DNA from: Sphingobacterium arenae
Lineage (GTDB): Bacteria; Bacteroidota; Bacteroidia; Sphingobacteriales; Sphingobacteriaceae
Assembly (NCBI RefSeq): GCF_014692505.1
Contig: NZ_JACNYK010000005.1
Coordinates: 1 to 64,000, forward strand
Direction: 5' to 3'
Length of the DNA stretch: 64,000 nt
Shown here piece after piece: positions 36,008-45,305 of this stretch (its first letter is position 1; every line of letters starts with the position of its first letter). The notes below the pieces were generated by a model. It ran no database searches and had not been told where the DNA came from. It worked only from the letters and a program-made list of their open reading frames with translations. The position numbers and the translations under genes are program-made.

Positions 36008-37807
36008 ATGAACTTATTTGATTACAGAGAGGAATTAAAAAAGATTCCCCGTAAACCGGGAGTTTATCAATATTTTGATAAAAATAATGAACTCATTTAT
36101 GTGGGTAAAGCGAAGGATTTGCGCAATCGTGTAAGCTCGTATTTCGTGAATGAGTATCAGCTCAACAGTAAGACCCGTGTACTGGTGCGAAAAATAAATC
36201 GTATAGCATTCACGATCGTTGATACAGAAATAGATGCCTGGTTGCTAGAAAACAATTTGATTAAGAAACATAAGCCTCGGTATAATGTCATGTTGAAAGA
36301 TGACAAAACCTACCCTTGGATTGTGATTAAGAACGAATATTTTCCACGTGTTTTCTGGACAAGGAAATACATCCGGGATGGATCTCGCTATTATGGACCT
36401 TATGCATCTGTCGGCATGATGCACATTATTTTGGATATGATTCGAGAACTTTTCCCCTTACGTACTTGTAACCTGAATCTGTCTCCTGAAAATATAGCGA
36501 AAGGCAAATATAGAATTTGTTTGGAATATCAGATTGGCAATTGCAAAGGCCCGTGTGAGGGGTATCAATCTGAAGAAGATTACAACCAGAATCTCGTAGA
36601 TATAAAAGATATACTGAACGGAAAGATATCCGTCGTCACCAGCCGTCTAAAAAATCAAATGAACGATGCTGTGACGGCTTTAGATTTCGAAGGTGCACAT
36701 AAAGTAAAAGCAAAACTAGAAAAGCTTGCCAATTATCAAAGTAAATCTACTGTTGTCAGTTCGTCTATTACGAATGTGGATGTATTTAATATAGCATCAG
36801 AGGATAACTATGCTTTTGTAAACTACTTAAAAGTCGCCCATGGCGTTGTTATCCAGACGCAAACGCTTGAAATGAAAAAGCGTTTAGACGAGTCCGAGGA
36901 AGAACTGTTGACTTTGGCGATTCCGGAGTTTAGAGAACGTTTCAAAAGCACATCTAAAGAAATCATTGTTCCCTTCGATATACATATCCAAGGAGATACA
37001 ACTATAAAATTTACTGTACCCAAAGCAGGAGAGAAGAAAAACCTATTGGAATTATCTAGAAAAAATGTTGCTTACTTTAAGAAGGAGCGAATGTTGCAGT
37101 ATGAGAGATTAAATCCCGAGGTGAAAACAGAACGTGTTCTGAAGCAGATGCAAAAAGATTTACGTTTGAATGTGCTTCCACGACATATAGAATGCTTTGA
37201 TAACTCCAATATACAGGGGAACTATCCGGTTTCGGCGATTGTTGTTTTCAAGGATGCAAAGCCCTCAAAAAAGGATTATAGACATTTCAATGTAAAGACA
37301 GTAGTTGGGCCAAATGATTTTGCTACAATGGAGGAAGCCGTTTTTCGGCGTTATCGAAGATTATTGGACGAAGACCAACAGCTCCCACAGCTAATCGTCA
37401 TCGATGGTGGTAAGGGACAGTTGGGGGCCGCTATGAAAAGTCTCAAGTTATTGGGAATAGAAAAGAAAGTGACCGTCATCGGTATTGCAAAACGTTTAGA
37501 AGAATTATATTACCCCGGCGACCAATATCCACTGTATCTTGATAAGAAATCAGAGACATTAAAAATTATACAGCATCTACGTGACGAAGCACACCGTTTT
37601 GGAATTACTTTTCACCGTAATCAGCGTAGTAAAAAAACATTCGTTTCTGAACTAGAAAATATTCCCGGGATCGGAAAAGTATCCGTAGAAAAATTATTGA
37701 AAACCTTTAAATCAGCTAAAAAAGTAAAAGAAGCATCCGATGAAGAATTGAGTAAAGTGCTTACCCAAAAACAAATTAAAGCATTAAAGGAATATTTTCA
37801 CACTTAA
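36008..37807 (+). CDS. uvrC: Excinuclease ABC subunit C
   Basis: 599 residues. The N-terminal GIY-YIG nuclease (PGVYQYF...LIYVGKAKDLRNRVSSYF) makes the 3' incision. A UVR motif (ALDFEGAHKVKAKLEKL) binds UvrB. The C-terminal RNase H-like endonuclease (ECFDNSNIQGNYPVSAIVVF; IDGGKGQLGAA) makes the 5' incision, and (HhH)2 sits at the end (LENIPGIGKVSVEKLLKTF). Its stop codon overlaps that of the convergent era gene at TTAA. An inverted repeat just before the start suggests local control. Confidence 0.97.
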   Translation: MNLFDYREELKKIPRKPGVYQYFDKNNELIYVGKAKDLRNRVSSYFVNEYQLNSKTRVLVRKINRIAFTIVDTEIDAWLLENNLIKKHKPRYNVMLKDDKTYPWIVIKNEYFPRVFWTRKYIRDGSRYYGPYASVGMMHIILDMIRELFPLRTCNLNLSPENIAKGKYRICLEYQIGNCKGPCEGYQSEEDYNQNLVDIKDILNGKISVVTSRLKNQMNDAVTALDFEGAHKVKAKLEKLANYQSKSTVVSSSITNVDVFNIASEDNYAFVNYLKVAHGVVIQTQTLEMKKRLDESEEELLTLAIPEFRERFKSTSKEIIVPFDIHIQGDTTIKFTVPKAGEKKNLLELSRKNVAYFKKERMLQYERLNPEVKTERVLKQMQKDLRLNVLPRHIECFDNSNIQGNYPVSAIVVFKDAKPSKKDYRHFNVKTVVGPNDFATMEEAVFRRYRRLLDEDQQLPQLIVIDGGKGQLGAAMKSLKLLGIEKKVTVIGIAKRLEELYYPGDQYPLYLDKKSETLKIIQHLRDEAHRFGITFHRNQRSKKTFVSELENIPGIGKVSVEKLLKTFKSAKKVKEASDEELSKVLTQKQIKALKEYFHT

Positions 37808-38682
37808 TCATCATACCCGAACTTTTTAAGGTAATTCTTTTTGCGTCGCCAATCAGGAATTACCTTGACAAAAAGTTCCAAAAACACTTTTCCTCCAATA
37901 AATTCTTCCATATCCTGTCGAGCATATGTGCCCACTTTTTTAATCATTGCTCCTGCTTTGCCGATCAAAATATTTTTTTGGGAATCACGCTCGACTATAA
38001 TTTCTGCGGCTATCCGTGTAATGGCTTCTTCCTCTTTATAAGATGTAACGATCACTTCCGTACTGTATGGAATTTCTTTGTCATACAGTTTAAAGATTTT
38101 CTCCCGAATCATTTCTGACACAAAGAAGCGCATACTTTTGTCCGTTAATTCGTCTTTTTCGTAGTAAGGTGGATGGATGGGGAGTTTCTCTTTAATATAT
38201 CCCATAATCCCCGCCACACCATGATTCAGCAATGCTGAAATAGCAAAAACAACATCAGGGTTCAGTTTCTCCTCCCAGAATGCTATTTTGTTCTTCACTT
38301 CTTCTTCTGACGATTTATCTATCTTATTAATAAGAACAGCTACCTGAGAATCGGTCTTGCGTAGTCTTTCGATAACGTCACTCTCATCAAACTTCTCGTG
38401 GATATCTGTCACAAATAAAATGAGATCAGCATCAATCAGCGACCCCTGTACAAAATTCATCATGGATTCTTGTAAAGAATAGTTCGGTTTTATGACACCT
38501 GGTGTATCCGAGAATATGATCTGATGATCATCATCGTTTACAATCCCCATGATTCGATGTCGGGTTGTCTGGGCTTTCGGTGTAATGATGGACATTTTCT
38601 CACCTACCAATGCGTTCATTAAGGTAGATTTTCCTGCATTAGGTTTTCCGATGATACTGACGAATCCTGCTTTATGCGACAT
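37804..38682 (-). CDS. era: GTPase Era
   Basis: 292 residues. G motifs: GKPNAGKST (12-20), the switch region TTRHRIMGIV, DTPG, and NKID. The C-terminal KH domain includes VERDSQKNILIGKAGAMIKKVGTYARQDME. Era binds 16S rRNA and 30S subunits during maturation. Its stop overlaps the convergent uvrC stop. Confidence 0.97.
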   Translation of the reverse strand: MSHKAGFVSIIGKPNAGKSTLMNALVGEKMSIITPKAQTTRHRIMGIVNDDDHQIIFSDTPGVIKPNYSLQESMMNFVQGSLIDADLILFVTDIHEKFDESDVIERLRKTDSQVAVLINKIDKSSEEEVKNKIAFWEEKLNPDVVFAISALLNHGVAGIMGYIKEKLPIHPPYYEKDELTDKSMRFFVSEMIREKIFKLYDKEIPYSTEVIVTSYKEEEAITRIAAEIIVERDSQKNILIGKAGAMIKKVGTYARQDMEEFIGGKVFLELFVKVIPDWRRKKNYLKKFGYDD

Positions 38683-38735
38683 GAAATGTTGTTTTTATTT
38701 GATCGGTAAAGATACGAAATTTAGAAAGATACGCA

Positions 38736-40679
38736 CTACGGGAGTCTCCGAAGTGAAACTTCTTTTGTATTGGGAATGTTTAATGGCACACGTTCAAGTG
38801 TAACAAAGCTACTGTCCAAGCCGAAACCTTTCTCCTCCGATAGACTGAATTTTTTCAAAGTCTTATATATTTCCAAGATTATTTTTTCATGCCATTTCAG
38901 CGCATGCGTTTTGGATATTATTTTCTCCAAGACTACAAAATTGAAATCCCCGGCTATACCATGTTTCCTTAAAGTATTATAGTTACTTGTTATGTCAATC
39001 TCGCCTTTCTCTACCATATCTTCGACGACTTTTCGGAATAATAAGCTAATGCGCTGTTCTTCTCTAAACCCTAGTTTAAAGTCGATACGAATCAATTTTT
39101 GCGGTATGAGCTGCTCCACGATGTATTCCTTTGTGTGCGGATTATCCATGACATCCACATGAACAAGCCAATATACGTCTGCCCGTTTTGGTTTTTTGTT
39201 CAGGATAGAGTACATGATTTTGGACTCGATTTCATTTTTATTGTTCGCACTCGTTAAATACACAAGATGGGATGCGAATACGGGAACCGATTTATCTTCG
39301 CTTAGTTCAGCAATAATAGGAAAATACGGCCGAATGTCGGCGAAACGAACGAAGCTGTTCTTAATTTTGCGTGCCCCATACCACGTAAACATCACTACAA
39401 ACAGACTACTTGCCAGTAACAGCGTTAACCATCCGCCGTGTGTTAGCTTCACGAGATTTCCTGTTAGAAATACCATTTCTATGGTAAAATAGAATACAGC
39501 AAAAATCACGATCCAGCCTTTTGGGACATGCACTCTTGAGAGAAAAACACACATTAAAATTGTCGTAGCAATGAACGTTAAGTTAATGGCCAACCCATAG
39601 GCAGCCTCCATCTGAGAGGAATGTTGAAATATAGCTATTATCAACATACAGCCGATATACAGAATCAAATTTATGGAGGGTACATATAGCTGGCCTTTAT
39701 GTTCACTGGGATAACGGATAGAAACTTTTGGCCAGATATTTAAACGTACCGCTTCAGAGATTAAGGTGAACGATCCGGATATCATGGCTTGACTAGCGAT
39801 GATGGCGGCTACCGTGGCGATAACGACACCATAAGCGACGAACGCACTGGGCATGATCGCATAAAAGGGGTTCGTATCTCCAATTTGCTTACCCGCATGC
39901 TCCATCAGCCATCCGCCCTGTCCGAAATAATTGAAGATGAGCATGAGCTTAACAAATATCCAGCTTATGCGAATGTTAGACTTCCCACAGTGTCCCATAT
40001 CAGAATATAAAGCTTCTGCTCCTGTTGTACACAGAAATATAGCGCCGATCAAGAAAAGAGAGTTGGGATGGTTAATAATCGTTGTTATAGCGTAGTAAGG
40101 ATTTAAAGCATAAAATACTTCTGGAGTCTGTACAATATATAGTAATCCTAAAATGCCGATCATGCTAAACCAGATGAACATCAAGGGGCCGAAAATACGC
40201 CCTACGATCGAAGTTCCGAATCGCTGTATAAAAAATAATAAACTTATAATGGTGATGACGATGGGTACGGTCGGTATATCCGGGTTTCGTATCGCAAGGC
40301 CCTCGATGGCGGATGAAATAGTGATAGCTGGGGTAATCATACCATCCGCTAACAACGCGCTGGCACCGATAATAGCAGGGATAATGAGCCATTTGGCTTT
40401 TTTGCGGACTAAAGAATAAAGCGATAAAATCCCTCCCTCGCCTTTATTGTCTGCTTGTAGCGTAATCCAGACATATTTTATGGTAGTCTGTAAGGTCAGC
40501 GTCCAAAAAACACAGGATAGGCTACCTAAGATAAGGCTTTCTTGTATTATACCTTGGTTGAAAATCGCCTTCATTACGTATAGGGGAGAGGTGCCAATAT
40601 CCCCGAAAATGATGCCTAAACTAATTAGTAAGCCTGCCAGGCTAAGCTTATTCGTGTCAGAACGCTTATGGAGTTTCAT
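38736..40679 (-). CDS. kup: KUP-family potassium uptake transporter
   Basis: 647 residues. About twelve membrane helices fill the first 440 residues, starting with SLAGLLISLGIIFGDIGTSPLYVMKAIF, the KUP signature. GGIL-type and WLIIPAIIGASALLADGMITPAITISSAIEG segments are also typical. A cytoplasmic C-terminal domain follows (about 440-647). It is a K+/H+ symporter of the inner membrane. It has its own predicted promoter; the gap to era is 53 bp, so era may be transcribed with it. Confidence 0.95.
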   Translation of the reverse strand: MKLHKRSDTNKLSLAGLLISLGIIFGDIGTSPLYVMKAIFNQGIIQESLILGSLSCVFWTLTLQTTIKYVWITLQADNKGEGGILSLYSLVRKKAKWLIIPAIIGASALLADGMITPAITISSAIEGLAIRNPDIPTVPIVITIISLLFFIQRFGTSIVGRIFGPLMFIWFSMIGILGLLYIVQTPEVFYALNPYYAITTIINHPNSLFLIGAIFLCTTGAEALYSDMGHCGKSNIRISWIFVKLMLIFNYFGQGGWLMEHAGKQIGDTNPFYAIMPSAFVAYGVVIATVAAIIASQAMISGSFTLISEAVRLNIWPKVSIRYPSEHKGQLYVPSINLILYIGCMLIIAIFQHSSQMEAAYGLAINLTFIATTILMCVFLSRVHVPKGWIVIFAVFYFTIEMVFLTGNLVKLTHGGWLTLLLASSLFVVMFTWYGARKIKNSFVRFADIRPYFPIIAELSEDKSVPVFASHLVYLTSANNKNEIESKIMYSILNKKPKRADVYWLVHVDVMDNPHTKEYIVEQLIPQKLIRIDFKLGFREEQRISLLFRKVVEDMVEKGEIDITSNYNTLRKHGIAGDFNFVVLEKIISKTHALKWHEKIILEIYKTLKKFSLSEEKGFGLDSSFVTLERVPLNIPNTKEVSLRRLP

Positions 40680-40698
40680 TCTTTAAAAATTATGTATG

Positions 40699-40706
40699 CA
40701 AACTTA
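40699..40706 (-). promoter_or_regulatory. Predicted -7 element for kup
   Basis: TAAGTTTG on the - strand, exact TAnnTTTG match, 19 bp before the kup ATG. Confidence 0.5.
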
Positions 40707-40821
40707 CATTAAAAACATCTGTATTTTTAGAACAATGAAAAAGACAACGAATAATCTTGTTAAAAATTGTTAAAGACCAAAAAAAAAATAAATAAAGTAT
40801 CCAATCATGAATCAAAACAAG

Positions 40822-40860
40822 TAACTTTGTTTTAGTATCAATTACGATAATCTACTTTTG
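40822..40860 (+). promoter_or_regulatory. Two candidate -7 elements for the T9SS-domain gene
   Basis: TAACTTTG (40822-40829) and TACTTTTG (40853-40860) both match TAnnTTTG, 47 and 16 bp before the ATG at 40877. I cannot say which is used. Confidence 0.45.
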
Positions 40861-40876
40861 CTGAGTAACTTTTAAG

Positions 40877-41293
40877 ATGATAGGATTAAGGAAAAAAATA
40901 GCACTATTTACGCTCGCAAGCATAGCGATGCTAAGCGTAGGGAAAGCTATGCATGTCCGCGCCGTCTCTGAGAAAGTGTACTTAGTGCCTCATACTTTTT
41001 ATAAAGCTATTACCGATCAGGAAAGCGAAAAGTTGATTAATAATGTAAAGGTATTTTATAATCCCGTCGCGGAGCAGATTACCTTAAATTTTACCTTAGG
41101 TCAACAAAATACAGTAGTCATCAAAGTAATGGATGCTTTGGGAAATGAAGTTTTAAACTTAATGAACGGGCGTTTGGATGCTGGTCTACAAAGCCTATCT
41201 TTTGATACAGACGGAAAGCTGTCCACCGGTTTCTATTTTGTACGCGTGTCATCTGGTACTGAAACGGTTGTAAAGCGTATTTCCGTAAGATAA
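40877..41293 (+). CDS. Secreted protein consisting almost only of a T9SS type A sorting domain
   Basis: 138 residues. An N-terminal signal peptide (about 1-29) is followed by about 25 residues of linker and then a complete type A T9SS C-terminal sorting domain: NVKVFYNPVAEQITLNFTL, VVIKVMDALGNEVLNLMNG, LDAGLQSLSFDTDGKLSTGFYFVRV, ETVVKRISVR. In normal cargo this domain follows a large effector and is cleaved on surface export. Here no effector domain is present. It may be a stand-alone relative with its own role, or the remnant of a larger protein; the start, promoter and signal peptide argue that it is expressed as is. It is convergent with ispG (2 bp gap). Confidence 0.8.
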   Translation: MIGLRKKIALFTLASIAMLSVGKAMHVRAVSEKVYLVPHTFYKAITDQESEKLINNVKVFYNPVAEQITLNFTLGQQNTVVIKVMDALGNEVLNLMNGRLDAGLQSLSFDTDGKLSTGFYFVRVSSGTETVVKRISVR

Positions 41294-41295
41294 CG

Positions 41296-43305
41296 CTAGA
41301 GATTCTCGCTCGGATCTATCCATAAACCGTCCTGTTTTATAATTTCGATCAACTCATCTAATGCATTGGCAGAGCTCACATTCCTTTTTACAATTTCTTT
41401 ACCCCTATAGAGTGTTATTTTGTCGGGTCCGGCGCCCACATACCCATAATCTGCATCGGCCATTTCACCGGGCCCGTTTACTATACATCCCATTATGCCG
41501 ATCTTTAACCCCTTTAAATGGTTGGTACGACTTCTGATCATTTGCGTGGTTTCCTGTAAATCAAAGAGTGTTCTACCGCAGCTGGGGCAGGATATATATT
41601 CTGTTTTCGAGATACGAGATCGTGTTGCCTGTAAGATTCCAAAGGATAATGAGGCTAGCTTATCTATAGGTGTAGCAGGCGAGTCTATCCATATTCCAGA
41701 GCCCAATCCGTCAACCAATAGCGCTCCCATGTCCGTAGCAGCGTACAGCTGGATTTTTGAAATTGGTTCTTCGGGATGCATAATATTGCCAACAGGGCCT
41801 GAAAATTCTGTTACAGGATAACTTCGTTTAATAATCGCCGGACTATTCACGCCTATGGCCTGCAAGTTGTTGAAAAACTGCCGTTGGTCTGCCATACCGT
41901 GTGCTCGATTGGTCTCCAAAATAAAAACAACTGTATTGTTGAGTTGTAGATTTGCAAAGTATTCCTCGTTAAGCTCATCGTTTGAAATGGTTATCAAATT
42001 TAATGAAGGATCGTGTGTCACGGCCTCCTGAAAGCTCGTCAATGAGTAAACCGGGTGTTTGTTAGCCTTATCTTCTAAGTTTTTCCAAGTATAATAATCA
42101 TACAGAACTTTAAGGTTACCCGGCAATGTGAAAGAGGGTAATTGCGAGCCGAGATAAACAAAATCTACCGACTGGTCGCCCATATGATATTTATCGTTGA
42201 GCAAATCATATCGATAGCCTACAGCGGCCAGTACAAAGGGGTCTTTTAGATTTTCACGTGAGATATCTGCAACCACACGCGGAACCAAAGAACCTCCAAC
42301 AAATGCATTAACTTCCGCCGCTTCATAAGGAACGGTATTTGTCTGTCCCGAGATGTTGATAATTTCTGGTTCAGAAACATATTTCTGTTGTTTCTTTCGG
42401 TCTGAGTAACGATTAACTAAAGCTCGGGCGACAGGAATTTCATATTCAGGTTCTTCCGTTAGCGAAACCCGAATAGTATCACCCAGTCCGTCTTCTAATA
42501 AGGTACCAATACCTACAGCAGATTTTATCCGTCCATCCTCACCGTCTCCAGCTTCCGTAACGCCTAAGTGAAGCGGGTAGTTCATGTTTTCCGTAACCAT
42601 TTTTTCGACTAACAAACGATAGGCACGTACCATTACCTGCGGATTCGAAGATTTCATGGATACAACAAGGTTATAGTATCGCAAATCCTCACAAATCCGA
42701 ATAAATTCAAGTGCAGATTCTACCATACCCTCGGGGGTATCACCGTATCGACTCATAATACGATCGGAAAGAGAACCGTGATTCGTACCAATTCGCATGG
42801 CCGTACCGTACTCTTGGCATATTTTCACTAAAGGAGCAAATTTTTTATAGATGCGCTCCAATTCACCTTGATAAGCGCTATCTGTATATTCTATTTCGTC
42901 AAATTTCTTTTTGTCGGCATAGTTACCAGGGTTAATACGTACTTTTTCTACAATGCGGGCTGCCACTTCAGCCGCGTTAGGTGTAAAATGTATATCGGCT
43001 ACTAAAGGAACATTATAGCCGCGTATTTTCAGTTCTTTCTTAATATTGGCTAAGTTTTCAGCCTCTTTGATACTAGGGGCGGTAATCCGTACATATTCAC
43101 ACCCAGCATCTACCATCCGGATGGTTTGTTCAACAGACCCTAATGTATCCATGGTGTCGACGGTCGTCATACTTTGGATGCGAATAGGGAAATTCCCGCC
43201 CATAGGAACATCGCCTACGGTTACTTCCCGCGTCAAAAACCGACTATAAGATGTTTTGGAATTACAATATCCTCCGGGTAAAATGATTGTGTTCTTTGTG
43301 TCCAT
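41296..43305 (-). CDS. ispG: 4-hydroxy-3-methylbut-2-enyl diphosphate synthase, long form
   Basis: 669 residues from the ATG at 43305; a TTG four codons earlier lies inside a predicted promoter element and is less likely. The TIM-barrel part (about 20-300: VADIHFTPNAAEVAARIVEKVRINPGNYAD) and the C-terminal iron-sulfur domain (SCPSCGRTLFDL; GCIVNGPGEMADADYGYVG) are joined by an extra domain of about 250 residues, as in the plant and Bacteroidota form; the E. coli type is about 370 residues. It converts the ispF product to HMBPP. Confidence 0.96.
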   Translation of the reverse strand: MDTKNTIILPGGYCNSKTSYSRFLTREVTVGDVPMGGNFPIRIQSMTTVDTMDTLGSVEQTIRMVDAGCEYVRITAPSIKEAENLANIKKELKIRGYNVPLVADIHFTPNAAEVAARIVEKVRINPGNYADKKKFDEIEYTDSAYQGELERIYKKFAPLVKICQEYGTAMRIGTNHGSLSDRIMSRYGDTPEGMVESALEFIRICEDLRYYNLVVSMKSSNPQVMVRAYRLLVEKMVTENMNYPLHLGVTEAGDGEDGRIKSAVGIGTLLEDGLGDTIRVSLTEEPEYEIPVARALVNRYSDRKKQQKYVSEPEIINISGQTNTVPYEAAEVNAFVGGSLVPRVVADISRENLKDPFVLAAVGYRYDLLNDKYHMGDQSVDFVYLGSQLPSFTLPGNLKVLYDYYTWKNLEDKANKHPVYSLTSFQEAVTHDPSLNLITISNDELNEEYFANLQLNNTVVFILETNRAHGMADQRQFFNNLQAIGVNSPAIIKRSYPVTEFSGPVGNIMHPEEPISKIQLYAATDMGALLVDGLGSGIWIDSPATPIDKLASLSFGILQATRSRISKTEYISCPSCGRTLFDLQETTQMIRSRTNHLKGLKIGIMGCIVNGPGEMADADYGYVGAGPDKITLYRGKEIVKRNVSSANALDELIEIIKQDGLWIDPSENL

Positions 43306-43314
43306 GACTAGGTA

Positions 43315-43322
43315 CAAAGTTA
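43315..43322 (-). promoter_or_regulatory. Predicted -7 element adjacent to ispG start
   Basis: TAACTTTG on the - strand ends 9 bp before the ATG at 43305, so the transcript would have almost no leader. Confidence 0.5.
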
Positions 43323-43333
43323 ACGTTTTTTAT

Positions 43334-43442
43334 GTTCTTTTTCCCCGTGAAAAAGAACCAAAAACCTCGTCGCTGAAAAGCTTTGGCATCGGAGGTAATG
43401 CAAGCCTTGGCTTTTTTGTTTCCTTTTTTGCTAAGAAAAAAA
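43334..43442. repeat. Palindromic repeat element between LiaF-like gene and ispG
   Basis: A 10-bp perfect hairpin GTTCTTTTTC (43334-43343) / GAAAAAGAAC (43349-43358) is followed by a GC-richer centre (CCTCGTCGCTGAAAAGC) and a second imperfect hairpin TTTCCTTTTTT / AAAAAAAGAAA (about 43419-43445). The layout resembles the dispersed intergenic palindromes seen in many Bacteroidota genomes. Only one copy is in the window. It may also end transcription of the LiaF-like gene. Confidence 0.55.
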
Positions 43443-43450
43443 GAAAGGAG

Positions 43451-44377
43451 TTAATATCTAGATATGGTGAAATTATTGGCAGCTCCTTCCAACTCGATAT
43501 CAAACTTGTTCTCCGCTTCGTCATAATGAGCTGTTTTTGCAACGCCGCTTTCGTTCGTCTCAAAACCTTCAAATGAATTTTTTGATAATATAGATGTATA
43601 TTCCACTTTGATAGCTGCATCTTTTGGAACGCGTAGATGAATTTTTGACGCGGCGGTAGCAATTTCAATTTTGGAATGACGTATCTGCGGGAGTCCCAAC
43701 GTTAAGCTCATGTTGCTTGCCCCTGTGTTGATTTCCAGTTTATCGAATTTTAACATGGACAAATCGCCGCTAATATTAGCTGCACCATAGTTTAAATTTA
43801 GGTTCCAAAGTACATCGGGATGAAGATCTATTAGAACTGCGTCTGACTTTTTACTTTTTGAGGTTGGTTGCGCATTGATAACGACTTTTTGCCTACCTTC
43901 CTCGTGTACTGTTTTCATGTTCATGCCCATATCGTCCGTCTTAGACCGAGCAGATACGAGATTGATATTTTCATTAACCCTCATTTCAAATTTTCCAGCT
44001 CCACCGTTAAACTCCAAAGTAGATGCTTTCATGGTCGAATCAAACGGGATCTGCACAGCATCAGATAACGGGGCGCCGTTGTCAGTGTGTTCCACATGGA
44101 TATATTTGCTGTTATAAAGCTGTTCAGTCCAATCGGTATTGGAAGCTGTTGTCCCTACATACAATATCCACCCTAAAAATAGAACATTACAGCCAATCTT
44201 GATATAACTACCATAGGCTTTGTTTTGGACAATTAAATTAACTCCCGCAATTATAATAAGTAACGGCCAGTATTTAATTACGGCCCAAAAATTAAAATGT
44301 ATAATGTCCAAGTTGTGCAATAAAAGAATCAGTCCTATAAAGACAAACCAAATGCCGGATGTTATCTTATTCTCCAT
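43451..44377 (-). CDS. LiaF-like membrane protein (DUF5668 N-terminus)
   Basis: 308 residues. The first ~90 residues hold about four hydrophobic helices (SGIWFVFIGLILLLHNLDII; YWPLLIIIAGVNLIV; IGCNVLFLGWILYVG), the LiaF/DUF5668 membrane pattern. The remainder (about 100-308) is a repetitive beta-structured domain (LEFNGGAGKFEMRV, LNYGAANISGDLSML, LEINTGASNMSLTLG) like the toast-rack/LiaF C-terminal domain. Such proteins often accompany cell-envelope stress systems; the exact role is unknown. Its upstream region holds tandem LytTR-type repeats, and no two-component genes are adjacent. Confidence 0.78.
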   Translation of the reverse strand: MENKITSGIWFVFIGLILLLHNLDIIHFNFWAVIKYWPLLIIIAGVNLIVQNKAYGSYIKIGCNVLFLGWILYVGTTASNTDWTEQLYNSKYIHVEHTDNGAPLSDAVQIPFDSTMKASTLEFNGGAGKFEMRVNENINLVSARSKTDDMGMNMKTVHEEGRQKVVINAQPTSKSKKSDAVLIDLHPDVLWNLNLNYGAANISGDLSMLKFDKLEINTGASNMSLTLGLPQIRHSKIEIATAASKIHLRVPKDAAIKVEYTSILSKNSFEGFETNESGVAKTAHYDEAENKFDIELEGAANNFTISRY

Positions 44378-44415
44378 ACTCGCTATTTCCTCGTAAACCT
44401 AAATAAAATGCTTCA

Positions 44416-44423
44416 CAAAACTA
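44416..44423 (-). promoter_or_regulatory. Predicted -7 element for LiaF-like gene
   Basis: TAGTTTTG on the - strand, exact TAnnTTTG match, about 39 bp before the ATG at 44377. Confidence 0.5.
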
Positions 44424-44474
44424 CAAGTTAAGATTTTTTTATAAAATCCTTTTTAGGTTATAGAAAGAATACTT

Positions 44475-44506
44475 TCGGTGAAATAATCCATTCTATCGGT
44501 GAAATA
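44475..44506 (-). promoter_or_regulatory. LytTR-type tandem direct repeat
   Basis: On the - strand, TATTTCACCGA occurs twice with a 10-bp spacer, a period of exactly 21 bp. LytTR-family response regulators such as YpdB bind paired direct repeats with this period and an ATTTCA core. The pair lies about 52 bp upstream of the LiaF-like -7 element and 56 bp before mlaE on the other side, so either gene could be the target. Confidence 0.55.
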
Positions 44507-44561
44507 TCTTCCACGCAAATGTGTATATTGCAATTGTATTTAACGAAAGGTCGATAATTCT

Positions 44562-45296
44562 ATGATATTTCATCATTTTGGTTCCTATATTTTATTGTTG
44601 AAGAAAGTCTTCAAAAAACCGGAAAAATGGAAAATATATTTAAAAGAAATTTTTCATGAGATGAATGAAATAGGAATAGGCTCCCTGAGCTTAATTTTGA
44701 TAATTTCTACATTCATTGGAGCAGTTATGACATTGCAGATCGCCTTTCAGTTAGTGTCAGATCTTATTCCAACAGCAGTTATCGGACAAATCAATCGTGA
44801 TTCTAATATATTAGAACTCGGGCCTACCATCTCAGGTTTGGTGTTGATGGGTAAGGTAGGATCTGCTATTTCCTCTCAGATCGGTTCGATGCGTGTGACA
44901 GAGCAAATTGATGCCTTGGAGATCATGGGGATCAATGCGCCGGGTTTCTTAATCTTGCCCAAGATTATTGCGGGGGTTATTATGGTGCCTGTATTAGTTA
45001 TTATTGCGATTTTCTGTGCGATTACGGGTGGCTTAATAGGCGGTAGTTTGTCAGGTGCAGTTGCCCCATCGGATTATATACAGGGCATACAAGAAGGTTT
45101 CAATGGCTTTACGGTGACGGTTGCTATCGTGAAAGCCATTATTTACGGGTTTATTATAACGTCGGTTCCAGCATATAAAGGATTTTATGTCCGAGGTGGC
45201 GCATTGGAAGTGGGACAGGCGGGTACCCAAGCAGTCGTCATTGGTTGTATTTCGATCTTAGCCTGTGATTATATCATTACCGCATTAATGTTGTAG
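44562..45296 (+). CDS. mlaE: MlaE-family lipid ABC transporter permease
   Basis: 244 residues with five to six membrane helices. Family signatures are IISTFIGAVMTLQIAFQL, the ELGPTISGLVLMGKVGSAISSQIGSMRVTEQIDALEIMGI block, and the C-terminal GFYVRGGALEVGQAGTQAVV. MlaE is the inner-membrane part of MCE-type phospholipid or glycolipid transporters. mlaF follows after 9 bp; the MCE substrate-binding gene (mlaD) is not adjacent in this window. Confidence 0.93.
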   Translation: MIFHHFGSYILLLKKVFKKPEKWKIYLKEIFHEMNEIGIGSLSLILIISTFIGAVMTLQIAFQLVSDLIPTAVIGQINRDSNILELGPTISGLVLMGKVGSAISSQIGSMRVTEQIDALEIMGINAPGFLILPKIIAGVIMVPVLVIIAIFCAITGGLIGGSLSGAVAPSDYIQGIQEGFNGFTVTVAIVKAIIYGFIITSVPAYKGFYVRGGALEVGQAGTQAVVIGCISILACDYIITALML

Positions 45297-45305
45297 TAAA
45301 AATTT

